64,000 bases of DNA from Gammaproteobacteria bacterium (GTDB taxonomy: Bacteria > Pseudomonadota > Gammaproteobacteria > Steroidobacterales > Rariloculaceae). Made by a program: the position numbers and the translations under genes. The notes beneath the pieces were generated by a model. That model had not been told where the DNA came from. It searched no databases and worked only from the letters and a program-made list of their open reading frames with translations. Positions 7,261 to 14,730 of the stretch are shown piece by piece. Every line of letters begins with the position of its first letter. Position 1 is the first letter of the stretch. The DNA is taken from contig JAJEGN010000011.1 of the NCBI GenBank assembly GCA_022819855.1, positions 1 through 64,000 of the forward strand. The letters run 5' to 3'.

Positions 7261-8022
7261 TCAGCGGACCCGCTGCACCTGGATATAGCCGCCACGGTCG
7301 ACTTCGGAGAGGCGATAGGAACTGCCCCAGTTCGTCGGATAGAGCCTGACCTGCTGGCCGGGTCGAAGCGGATACCACTGGGGTCTGACCTGATCCCACA
7401 TCTGGCCGTTGTCGAGCGTGATGAGCCAGGAATTCGGCCCTCTCTCGCGCAGCGCCGTTATCGTTGCGCGGATCTCGTTCGCGGCCGCCTCTGCGGCTTC
7501 GGCGCGCTCCTCGGCTTCGCGTTCGGCTGCCCGCGCGGCCCGGCGCGCGCGACGCCGCTCGAACCAGTTCAGGTCTTCGGTGTCCGCTTCGGCGGCAGCG
7601 GCGGCGACTGCTTCCGGCTCGGGTTCCCGGGCGACTCGTCCAACGGGTCGCCTGGGCGTAGCCACCGGGGCAGCCGGTACCGCGTCTGCCTGTTGGGCCG
7701 GAAGATCCGGTTCCTCGACAGGCTCCTGGGCCGGGCTCGCGGGCTCCGTCCGGACGGGCTGGGGGGGGCTGGCCTCCACCACACGTTCCTCGGCAGCGGC
7801 GGCATCTTCCGGCGCGGCGCCAGACCCCGCCTCCGCGGCCTCGCTCTCTGCTGTCAGCGCCTGTTCCACCTGCGCGGCGAAGCACGCCAGCCGCTCCACG
7901 GGCGCTTCGATCTCTATGCACTCGCCGACCTCGACGGTGATTTCGTCGGTATCCTGCGCCGACGCAGTGTGCAGCCCGCACAGCAATACTGTTGCCGCGG
8001 CTGCCGAAACGCGAACGGCCAT
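7261..8022 (-). CDS. Secreted Ala/Glu-rich coiled-coil protein with conserved C-terminal beta domain
   Basis: This 253-residue protein begins at ATG 8022 with a clear signal peptide (MAVRVSAAAATVLLCGLHTA, then SAQ). Residues about 25-150 are rich in Ala, Glu and Pro and likely disordered; about 150-190 form a charged helix (FERRRARRAARAAEREAEER). The C-terminal 60 residues (WLITLDNGQMWDQVRPQWYP then LRPGQQVRLYPTNWGSSYRL) form a compact beta domain I have seen in other proteobacterial exported proteins, but whose function is not established. The frame stays open 111 codons further upstream, but ATG 8022 is chosen because it creates the signal peptide. It lies downstream of the NTF2 gene with a 272-base gap in which I see no gene. 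Confidence 0.65.
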   Translation of the reverse strand: MAVRVSAAAATVLLCGLHTASAQDTDEITVEVGECIEIEAPVERLACFAAQVEQALTAESEAAEAGSGAAPEDAAAAEERVVEASPPQPVRTEPASPAQEPVEEPDLPAQQADAVPAAPVATPRRPVGRVAREPEPEAVAAAAAEADTEDLNWFERRRARRAARAAEREAEERAEAAEAAANEIRATITALRERGPNSWLITLDNGQMWDQVRPQWYPLRPGQQVRLYPTNWGSSYRLSEVDRGGYIQVQRVR

Positions 8023-8294
8023 CGTCACGGCCGCATTGCCCCTTCCGTTCACTTCGCTATGCCTCGCTTGGACTTCCGGTTGTTCTTCGCAATGCCGGTT
8101 AGCATACCCATCGGCGTCGGCACGAATCAATGCGCGCCGTGCCGGCTCGGTGAATCCGATTACGCTCGCAGGCGGCCTCGGCGGGGCAGTTCCGACTGCC
8201 GACCCGGCTCGGATCGAGTCACGAGCAGGGGAAGTTTGTTCTTGCGGAGGATTCGGCGTCATCGGGAACGTCGCTGGCGCAGACGCGTACCTGC

Positions 8295-10472
8295 CTAGGG
8301 CGCGGCCGAGGTTGCCGTAGATGTCGGGGAGCTTGCGGGTTCCGGCGGCAGCCACCGTGACGCCCTGCCGCTGACCGGGTTGTCGTAGTGAAACGGCAGC
8401 GCGTAAACGTTCGGAAACATCTCGAATGCGAGTGTTGGCGACGTGTCCGGCGGATAGTCTTCACTCGGTCCCGGAAGATTCCGGCCGGGATTCCGGACCC
8501 AGCCGCCTTCGTAACCCGCGGTCCAGGTGTTGAAAGCATGGACCTTGCTGAACTTCCATACGCCATCTTCCTTGACGGCAGCGTTCTCGTAGACGGCGGC
8601 GCCCATCGACGCACGCGTACCGAAGTTGAGCTGCTGCATCATGCGCAGCCGGATGCGGGCGGTCTGCCCGTCCTCGTCGATGTGGATCACCGGCTGCATC
8701 TGCAGGTGGTTGCCGAGGCGCCCGGCCACCGGCCCTTCGCCGCCGCGGCCGAAGACACCCACCAGGAGCGCACGCACGCTGTCGTGGCCGACGTAGGCCC
8801 CGCGCTGGGCAAGCTCCATCGAGCTCTCTTCGGCGAAGAGATCGGCGAGATCGCTCCAGAGATTCTTGTCGAGGTAATAACCGTAGGCGTATTCGAGGTT
8901 CGTGATCTCGTGGTAGTCCTTGACGCGTGCGATCAGTCGTTCGGCCTCGGCCAGGGTCGATTCGATGTCCCCGAACGAGCGTGGTCCGTCAACGCGTGCG
9001 GCCTGCACGGGAGCTGTCGCAGCCGCAATCGCCTGCGGCGACGGTCGGCCGGCGCCGCGCGGGTAGGCAGGCTCGGCGCCTGTCACGGGGTTGCGGTAGT
9101 GATAGGGCGGGATGTGCGCGGCGGGATAGATCTCATAGACGTCGCTGGGCGGCCGGTCGGGCGGTAACTCTGCGCTCACGCCTGGCGGCTGTTGGGCGTC
9201 CTGGACCCAGCCCTGTTCGTAATCGCTGATGAACGTCGGGTAGAAGCGCAGCGAGCGGATCTTCCACTTGCCGTCCTGCCTGACGTAGCTGTTCTCGTAG
9301 ATTCCGGCGCTCCATGCGCCGTGTGTTTCGTAGACCCCGGTTTGGGCGAACTCGCGGCTGCGCGATCGCGCGGTGAGTCCGTCCGGCGCCACATCGACAA
9401 CGATCTGCAATTGCATGCGATCGTTGAGTTCGCCATGTCGGAGGCCCGCCGGGCCGAGCAACTCCAGAGATTCGCGGATGCGTTGCCGGCCTGCGTACAC
9501 GCCCCGCAAGCCCATCTCGATCGTGCCGTCGTCGGTGAAGAGGTCGGCGACGTGGTCCCACATGCGGCGGTCGAGGTAATAGCCGTAAATCCTCTGCAGG
9601 TTCTCGATTTCCTGCTCGTCCCGGAGTCGGCTCGCACGCTGCGCAAGCTCAAGGGCGCGTTCCGCTGCATCGCCACGCGCTGTCAAAGTGACCGCGTTTG
9701 TGTCGGTCCAGACGTGGCCGCCGCCGCCCGTGCCCGGATTCTCGTAGTGAAACGGCGCGAGGCAGGCCTCGGGGAATCCCTCGCAGGGCATATCGCGCTC
9801 GCGGTCCGCCGGATGCGGCAGATTGCGCGGTCCGCGCGCGCGCCTCTCACCCGGATCGACCCAGCCGGTGGAGTAGGGCGCGCCGAATCCCGAGTGGTAG
9901 TCGAGCGTCCGGATTTTCCACACGCCGTCTTCCTTGACGTAGCCCATCTGGTAGATGCCCTCGGCCCAGGTCGCGCCGTCGCCGAAGCGGCCGAACATCG
10001 CCATTGCGCGCCAGCGTCCCTGGGCAGTTTCGCCACCCGCGTCGAGGTGCACGACAGGCTGCAGGTTCATGTGGTCGTAGAAGCGTCTGTCGCCTAGTCC
10101 TGTCTCTCCCATTTCGACGGCGCCGACATTGAGATACAGGTGCCGCGTGATGCTCGGCTTGCCGATGTAAACGCCGGCCGGATAGTTCGCGACGGCGTCG
10201 TCGGTGAAGAGTTCCGCGAGATCCGTCCACATGCCCTTGTCGAGGTAGTAGCCGTAGGTGCGCTGCAGACGCTTGATGGCGCTGACGTCCTCGCCACGCT
10301 GGACTTCGGCCTCAAGCCGGTCCATACGTTCGTGCAACGCGGCGTCGCTTGAGTCCTGGGCGCTCGCTGCGGTCGCGACGGCAACAAGGATGCTGCTACC
10401 CATGGCGCGCAGGACAGCCGGAAGTCGCCCTGCGGCAGGCTGCGCATCGCCGGTTCTCGTCTTGATCTTCAT
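8295..10472 (-). CDS. Exported protein with three tandem NTF2/SnoaL-like domains
   Basis: This 725-residue protein starts at ATG 10472 behind a strong GGGGGAG ribosome site and has a signal peptide cleaved near ATAASAQ (residues 32-38). Three homologous units span about 65-245, 283-463 and 520-702. Each opens with an I-x-x-L-x-x-x-Y-G-Y-Y-L-D-K/R-x-x-W-x-D-L/H-A-D/E-L-F pattern, continues with a G-V/A-Y-x-G segment and an M-Q/N-L-Q-x-V-V/I-x-x-D strand, and ends with E-D/Q-G-x-W-K and a P-x-H-Y-x-N-P tail. This is the alpha+beta cone of SnoaL/limonene-1,2-epoxide-hydrolase-like proteins, which bind or transform hydrophobic ligands. Single-domain members are common; three in one exported chain is unusual. 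The substrate is unknown. Confidence 0.75.
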   Translation of the reverse strand: MKIKTRTGDAQPAAGRLPAVLRAMGSSILVAVATAASAQDSSDAALHERMDRLEAEVQRGEDVSAIKRLQRTYGYYLDKGMWTDLAELFTDDAVANYPAGVYIGKPSITRHLYLNVGAVEMGETGLGDRRFYDHMNLQPVVHLDAGGETAQGRWRAMAMFGRFGDGATWAEGIYQMGYVKEDGVWKIRTLDYHSGFGAPYSTGWVDPGERRARGPRNLPHPADRERDMPCEGFPEACLAPFHYENPGTGGGGHVWTDTNAVTLTARGDAAERALELAQRASRLRDEQEIENLQRIYGYYLDRRMWDHVADLFTDDGTIEMGLRGVYAGRQRIRESLELLGPAGLRHGELNDRMQLQIVVDVAPDGLTARSRSREFAQTGVYETHGAWSAGIYENSYVRQDGKWKIRSLRFYPTFISDYEQGWVQDAQQPPGVSAELPPDRPPSDVYEIYPAAHIPPYHYRNPVTGAEPAYPRGAGRPSPQAIAAATAPVQAARVDGPRSFGDIESTLAEAERLIARVKDYHEITNLEYAYGYYLDKNLWSDLADLFAEESSMELAQRGAYVGHDSVRALLVGVFGRGGEGPVAGRLGNHLQMQPVIHIDEDGQTARIRLRMMQQLNFGTRASMGAAVYENAAVKEDGVWKFSKVHAFNTWTAGYEGGWVRNPGRNLPGPSEDYPPDTSPTLAFEMFPNVYALPFHYDNPVSGRASRWLPPEPASSPTSTATSAAP

Positions 10473-10804
10473 GGGGCTACTCCCCCAAGGTACGCTATGC
10501 GCAGGTTAAGCGATCCAGGCGCGGCTGACCACGCTCATGAGTCGATCGGATCCCGCTTCCATTCCCCGCTGTCGTCGATCCACCGGCAACTGAAGGCGAC
10601 CGGGCGCGGCAAGCATGTGGGCGGATTTAGCTACTACCACAAGTCACCCATCACGCGAGTCGTCGGACTCGCGGACTGGCTTGACTCGTTTGCGAACCGG
10701 TTCGACTGGCTCCGGCGCGAACTCGACAGCAACCAACATATCATTTTGATCAAAACAATCATTTAGGCCACAATAATCCGACTCGGGCAACGACAGGAAC
10801 ACCG
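10473..10804. other. 332-base intergenic region with toxin-antitoxin promoter at its right end
   Basis: The left part holds the ribosome site of the divergent NTF2 gene. The middle is open in one frame (89 codons, ending FDWLRRELDSNQHIILIKTI) but has the flavour of the spurious RRELDSNQ peptides often predicted from noncoding DNA, and I do not call it a gene. The right 70 bases are markedly AT-rich and carry the promoter/operator described separately. Confidence 0.4.
10744..10775 (+). promoter_or_regulatory. Promoter and palindromic operator of the Phd/ParE pair
   Basis: TTTTGATCAAAA at 10744-10755 is a perfect 12-bp palindrome. It contains a -35-like TTGATC (10746-10751), and an ACAATA -10 (10770-10775) follows after 18 bases, 30 bases before the antitoxin ATG. 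A palindrome over the -35 box fits the usual autorepression of toxin-antitoxin operons by Phd/YefM-type antitoxins. Confidence 0.45.
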
Positions 10805-11071
10805 ATGATGGAAAAAGGCATTTCCGCCTCCGAAGCGAAGACGAACTTCGGCCAACTTCTGGAAAGGGTGCAGCGCGAGCCGCTCACGATCTCGAAGAAG
10901 GGCCGGCCGGTCGCCGTCCTGATGTCGATTGACGAGTTCGAGACTCATCAAAGACTCAAACTGGAGCAGCTCCGCCGAGCCGTGCGAGCTGGGCTTAGGG
11001 AGTTGAATGCGGGCAAGGTTGTCGATGGGGCAGAAGCCTTCAAGGCGATAGATCGAGAACTCGACGATTGA
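10805..11071 (+). CDS. Phd/YefM-family antitoxin
   Basis: This 88-residue protein begins MMEKGISASEAKTNFGQLLE and continues VQREPLTISKKGRPVAVLMS, the classic Phd/YefM fold in which the N-terminal half dimerises and binds operator DNA. The pattern S-x-S-E-A-K-x-x-F-x-x-L-L, then I-x-K-x-G-R-P-V-A-V-L-x-S-x-x-E-F/Y, is complete. The remaining C-terminal helix (RRAVRAGLRELNAGKVVDGA) should neutralise the toxin. It is the first gene of a two-gene operon, its TGA overlapping the ATG of the toxin by one base. An AT-rich promoter with a TTTTGATCAAAA palindrome lies just upstream, so it is probably autoregulated. ATG 10808 is an alternative start. Confidence 0.9.
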   Translation: MMEKGISASEAKTNFGQLLERVQREPLTISKKGRPVAVLMSIDEFETHQRLKLEQLRRAVRAGLRELNAGKVVDGAEAFKAIDRELDD

Positions 11072-11385
11072 TGCCTCGCTACGAGGTTACCCGACAGGCG
11101 CTGGCCGACCTTCGAGAAATCGTTCGCTACACTCGGGCAAAGTGGGGCCTGAAGCAGGCCCGGCTCTATCGTGAGGAACTTGAACTTTGTATCCAGAAGC
11201 TCGCGCTGGCGCCCGGCCTGGGACGTGTGAGGGCGGACGTGGCGCCCTCCGTACGGTCCTTTCCGATTGCTCGGCACGTTGCCTTCTACGTCGCGCGCGA
11301 AGGCGGGATCGCGGTGCTCCGCGTGCTTCACCCGAGCATGGACGTTGGCGACGCCTTTGCAGACGGTTTGTCTACGGAGGGATGA
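11071..11385 (+). CDS. RelE/ParE-family toxin
   Basis: This 104-residue protein begins MPRYEVTRQALADLREIVRY and includes a helix with WGLKQARLYREELELCIQKL, followed by PGLGRVRADVAPSVRSFPIA and an ending strand GIAVLRVLHPSMDV. That order of strand, two helices and three strands with R-x-F-x-x-x-R/H-H-x-x-F-Y is the RelE/ParE toxin fold. ParE members inhibit DNA gyrase and RelE members cut mRNA; the sequence leans to ParE (S-F-P-I-A-R-H-V-A-F-Y) but the target cannot be decided. ATG 11071 overlaps the antitoxin stop, so translation is coupled. Convergent transcription with the ammonium transporter follows across 78 bases. Confidence 0.88.
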   Translation: MPRYEVTRQALADLREIVRYTRAKWGLKQARLYREELELCIQKLALAPGLGRVRADVAPSVRSFPIARHVAFYVAREGGIAVLRVLHPSMDVGDAFADGLSTEG

Positions 11386-11463
11386 ATATGCGAAGCGGGT
11401 TTGGCCGGATCGCGGTTGGGGCAATCTGCGCGAAAGCTGTGACCAGCGCGATCCCGGGGCACT

Positions 11464-12777
11464 TCAATGTCCCTTCCGCAGGGGAGCCGCGGCGTCCGTC
11501 GGCAACTCCGGTTCCGGCGCCAGGATGAACTCAGGAAAGGACTCGATGCCAAGCTCCGTGGCGTCCTGACCGAGCGCCTCGACATGCGCCGAGATGCGTG
11601 TCCCCATGACCTTGTCGATGAGCCACCACACTCCGAGCGAGGTTGAGAAGACGAAGATGGCGACGGCGCCAATTCCGGCCGTCTGCACGCCCGGGTGGCC
11701 GCCCGCCGCGATGCAGACCGCGAGCGAGCCCCAGACGCCGCCCCCGAGGTGAGCCGGAATCGCGCCGACTTCGTCGTCGATTCGGAGCCTTTCCAGGAGC
11801 CTCATGCCGAAGGTGCAGATGGCGCCGCCGACCGCTCCGATGAGACAGGCCCACATGGGAACGACGAGTTCGGGGCCGGCCGCGATGGAAACCAGTCCGC
11901 TGATGGCGCCGTTCAATCCGGCGCGCAAGTCAACCCGGCCGAGAACGTACCGCGACAGAGCGAGGGCGGCGAGCACGCCCGTGGCTGAGGCAAGGTTGGT
12001 GTTGATCACGACCAGGCTGACCGCCACTGCGTCGGCGGCGCCGGACAGCGACAGCCGCGAACCGGCGTTGAAGCCGAGGAATCCCAGCCAGATGATGAAC
12101 ACGCCAAGCGTGACCGCGGGAACATTCGACGGCGGCGTGGCAAGCACGCTCCCATCCACCCCGAACTTGCCTCGGCGCGCGCCGACGACGAGCACGCCCG
12201 CGAGCGCCGCCCAGCCCCCCGTGGAGTGAACGACTGTCGCCCCCGCATAGTCCCGGAAACCCAACTCGCCAAGCCATCCGCCGCCCCAGGTCCATGCGCC
12301 GACGAGCGGATAGATGACTGCGGTCAGCACGGCGACGAACACGAAGAACGCCTGCAGCCGCACACGTTCGGCGAGGGTCCCGGAGACGATGGATGCCGTC
12401 GACGCGACGAACACCATCTGGAAGAACCAATGCGACATGGAAGCGTGTCCGGTTCGGACGACGGCTGCCGCACGGGCGGCGTCACCCTGCGCGAGGGCCT
12501 GTTCGGCGGACGTTGCGCTGATGCCGAACCGAAACGATCCGAACCAGCCCCCCGCCTCGACGCCGACATGCATGATCGAGTAGCCGACGAGATAGAACGC
12601 GATGCCCGCGATCGCATACAGGCCGATATTCTTGAGGCAGACCACGGACGCGTTCTTGGTCTTTACGGAGCCGGCTTCCAGCATCGTGAACCCGGCGCAC
12701 ATCCACATCACGAGCACGCCCCAGAACAGGAAGGCGAAGCTGTTCAGAATGAACTGCGTTTCTTCGGCCACGGCCAA
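11464..12777 (-). CDS. amt: Ammonium transporter, Amt family
   Basis: This 437-residue inner-membrane channel should conduct ammonium or ammonia. It shows eleven or so hydrophobic segments and the family signature around D-Y-A-G-A-T-V-V-H-S-T-G (residues 177-188). The twin pore histidines correspond to His184 (TVVHSTGG) and His343 (IPAHLGGGVWGS), and the phenylalanine gate region is FFQMVFVAS near 118-126. The AmtB N-terminal signal peptide is absent; the protein starts directly with MAVAEETQFILNSFAFLF, either at TTG 12777 or GTG 12771. No glnK PII gene is adjacent, which is unusual for amt and leaves its regulation open. It follows the Tat-signal gene on the same strand by 139 bases and may be co-transcribed. 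Confidence 0.92.
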   Translation of the reverse strand: MAVAEETQFILNSFAFLFWGVLVMWMCAGFTMLEAGSVKTKNASVVCLKNIGLYAIAGIAFYLVGYSIMHVGVEAGGWFGSFRFGISATSAEQALAQGDAARAAAVVRTGHASMSHWFFQMVFVASTASIVSGTLAERVRLQAFFVFVAVLTAVIYPLVGAWTWGGGWLGELGFRDYAGATVVHSTGGWAALAGVLVVGARRGKFGVDGSVLATPPSNVPAVTLGVFIIWLGFLGFNAGSRLSLSGAADAVAVSLVVINTNLASATGVLAALALSRYVLGRVDLRAGLNGAISGLVSIAAGPELVVPMWACLIGAVGGAICTFGMRLLERLRIDDEVGAIPAHLGGGVWGSLAVCIAAGGHPGVQTAGIGAVAIFVFSTSLGVWWLIDKVMGTRISAHVEALGQDATELGIESFPEFILAPEPELPTDAAAPLRKGH

Positions 12778-12916
12778 TCAGGAGCCGGTGTCGGTGTCCG
12801 TCATCGAGCCGTCACATCCGGTCGTGGCTGTTCGGCTTTCGGGATACTCGCGATGCAGCGCGCTTGCAGTGGTCCGGCGGTGCCGCCTGTCGGCGGGTTT
12901 CCGATCCCGAGCGTGC

Positions 12917-13291
12917 CTATATCGCGTCGAGCGGCTCGGCCGGCGCCGTATCGTCTGCAGGCGCGCAAGCATGCGGGATGGGGTCGGCGTAGCGAGGCCA
13001 GACGCCGAACACGTCGTCGATCGTCCAGTCGGCGAGCAGTTGCGATCCGGGTTCGACCGTTGCGGCAACGGAGAAGCGCGCCGGCGTCATGGCTGTCGCG
13101 AGGCTTGGTACGAGCCCCCCCAAGGCCGAGGCCGCGACGGAACCCATGAACTCGCGGCGGTCCCAGGAGCGCTCGACAGTCGGCTCCGATCCGTTTGCGT
13201 ATCGCTCGTGCGGCGGCCGGAGGGCGGCGTGTTGGGTAGCCGTTCTTCGGTCCGATGGCGCACTGCCGTCCACGCCGCTGCCTGCGCTCAT
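12917..13291 (-). CDS. Small Tat-exported protein of the oxidation cluster
   Basis: This 124-residue protein has a twin-arginine signal (SWDRREFMGSVAASALGGLV) starting at about residue 42, preceded by a long polar N-region. The mature part is about 55 residues with a conserved-looking core (LLADWTIDDVFGVWPRYADP) and no cysteine pair or haem motif. It starts at ATG 13291, which overlaps the stop of the carotenoid-oxygenase-like gene (ATGA), so the two are coupled. Tat export suggests a folded partner or a small subunit accompanying a cofactor enzyme, by analogy with small Tat subunits of periplasmic dehydrogenases. I do not recognise the family. A shorter start nearer the signal is possible but no Met is available until the RREFM itself. 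Confidence 0.6.
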   Translation of the reverse strand: MSAGSGVDGSAPSDRRTATQHAALRPPHERYANGSEPTVERSWDRREFMGSVAASALGGLVPSLATAMTPARFSVAATVEPGSQLLADWTIDDVFGVWPRYADPIPHACAPADDTAPAEPLDAI

Positions 13292-14718
13292 GCCGAGGCC
13301 TCCTGCTCGGCGAGCTCGGCCGCCGAGAACCAGTTGACGTGCGTCCCGCCGCGCAGCCTGAACGGTAGCTTGACGACCGCGACGGCGCCTTCCTCCATGC
13401 GGTTCGCATCGACGATGTGCAGTTCGGAGGCCATCTCGGCGTAATTGCTCGCAACCCCCATGATGTAGCCGTCGCCTTCCCCGGTGCTGCCCTTGCGCGG
13501 CACGAAGCCGCTCTCCTGCAGGCTCTGCGTGTCGCCGACGAAGAAGGTGCTGGTCGGACCGCCCATGAGGTCGTAGCGTTGATACGTGTTGGTCACGCGC
13601 CGCCGTCCGCCCGCGCGCGCCTCGTCGAACGGCAGGCTCGGGTCGCTGTTGCCGACGAAGCCGTAGCGGTAGGGGAGGGAGAGATAGCGGTCGTCCATGC
13701 GGGCGAGCACGCCGTTGGCCGTGGAGATGACCTCCTCGCCGAAGCGGTCGTTGCGCGAGTTCATGTCGAAGGTCCAGCGCTTGATCTGCGACGGTGAGCG
13801 TTCTTCGTCTGACACCGGCAGATCCATGAGGACACGGTTGCCGTCGTCCATGGCGTTGAGGAAGTGCAGCGTGTTCCGCGCGGGTCCCTGGAACCAGCGG
13901 ACATCCGAGGCATCGCCGTCGCGCGGCAGCACGCCCACCATCGTCGGCAGACTGCCGTCCCAGACCCACATCGGCTCGCCGCTCTGCAGCCGCTCGAGGC
14001 TCGTCGTGCGTGCGATGACCGGGATGACGATGTACTTCTGGGTGATCGCGATGTCGTGGATGATCCCGAGATAGGGCGACTTGAGCCAGACCTCGTTCGT
14101 GATGTGGCCGGCCGCGTTCACCGTGTAGACCGCGATGTCGTCGGTCAGATCGCCCCGGGCCTGATAGCCGTAAGCGATCATTTCGCCCGTGACCGGATCG
14201 ATCTTCGGATGCGCCGACATGCTCGTTGCCGTCCACTTGCCGTGGAAATCCCAGCTTCCCCAGGTTTCGAGCGTGACCGGATCGATCGAGTACGGCAGTG
14301 CATCTTCCTTGAGCACGAGCAGTTTGCCGCCGTGCCAGTAGAGGTGCGTGTTCGCAGCGCCGCGATGGACGTTCGCGACGAGCGGATCGTCGGTCAGGTA
14401 GTTGCGGTAGACGCCCCATAAGCGCCTGCGGTGGCGCCGCTCGGTCATGAGCCGGTCGGTCTTCACGTAGCGGCCCTTGTAGTCGACCGAGCCGTTGGCG
14501 AAGCGGAACGCGCTGACGTGACCGTCGCCGTTGAAGCCCGGAAGCCACTCGTTCTCGGGCGGCCGGTAGGCGAAATCGCACTGCAGCCGGTAGAACGTGC
14601 CCTCGATGTCGGAGGGAATCTCGCCCCAGACCTCGCAGTCGTAGACATCGGCCTCGAATCGTGTCGGGCTGTTGAAACCGCGCGGAAACAGTGGGTGATC
14701 CCTGAAGTCGACAGCCAT
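13288..14718 (-). CDS. Carotenoid/lignostilbene-type oxygenase
   Basis: This 476-residue protein is a retinal-pigment-epithelium-65/carotenoid-oxygenase beta-propeller, which cleaves a carbon-carbon double bond using Fe(II) and O2. The four iron-binding histidines can be placed in SAHPKIDPVTGE, GIIHDIAITQKY, NTLHFLNAMDDGN and GGTHVNWFSA, in the expected order. The N-terminus (FPRGFNSPTRFEADVYDCEV, then PSDIEGTFYRLQCDFAYRPP) is typical. There is no signal peptide, whereas its neighbours are exported. Bacterial relatives split stilbenes such as lignostilbene or resveratrol as well as apocarotenoids; the neighbouring phenol-type flavoprotein favours an aromatic substrate, which is inference. It starts 12 bases after the PQQ-dehydrogenase stop, so both are in one operon. 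Confidence 0.85.
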   Translation of the reverse strand: MAVDFRDHPLFPRGFNSPTRFEADVYDCEVWGEIPSDIEGTFYRLQCDFAYRPPENEWLPGFNGDGHVSAFRFANGSVDYKGRYVKTDRLMTERRHRRRLWGVYRNYLTDDPLVANVHRGAANTHLYWHGGKLLVLKEDALPYSIDPVTLETWGSWDFHGKWTATSMSAHPKIDPVTGEMIAYGYQARGDLTDDIAVYTVNAAGHITNEVWLKSPYLGIIHDIAITQKYIVIPVIARTTSLERLQSGEPMWVWDGSLPTMVGVLPRDGDASDVRWFQGPARNTLHFLNAMDDGNRVLMDLPVSDEERSPSQIKRWTFDMNSRNDRFGEEVISTANGVLARMDDRYLSLPYRYGFVGNSDPSLPFDEARAGGRRRVTNTYQRYDLMGGPTSTFFVGDTQSLQESGFVPRKGSTGEGDGYIMGVASNYAEMASELHIVDANRMEEGAVAVVKLPFRLRGGTHVNWFSAAELAEQEASA

Positions 14719-14730
14719 GGCGGAATCTCC

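Noticed and set aside
8023..8294. Intergenic stretch considered as extra N-terminal coding for the 7261 gene.
   Set aside because: The frame stays open upstream, but the signal peptide starting at ATG 8022 would be buried; the extension is Arg/Pro-rich and unlikely to be coding.
10497..10766. 89-codon open frame ending RRELDSNQHIILIKTI.
   Set aside because: No ribosome site, odd composition, and the RRELDSNQ ending is typical of spurious calls. It also runs into the toxin-antitoxin promoter.
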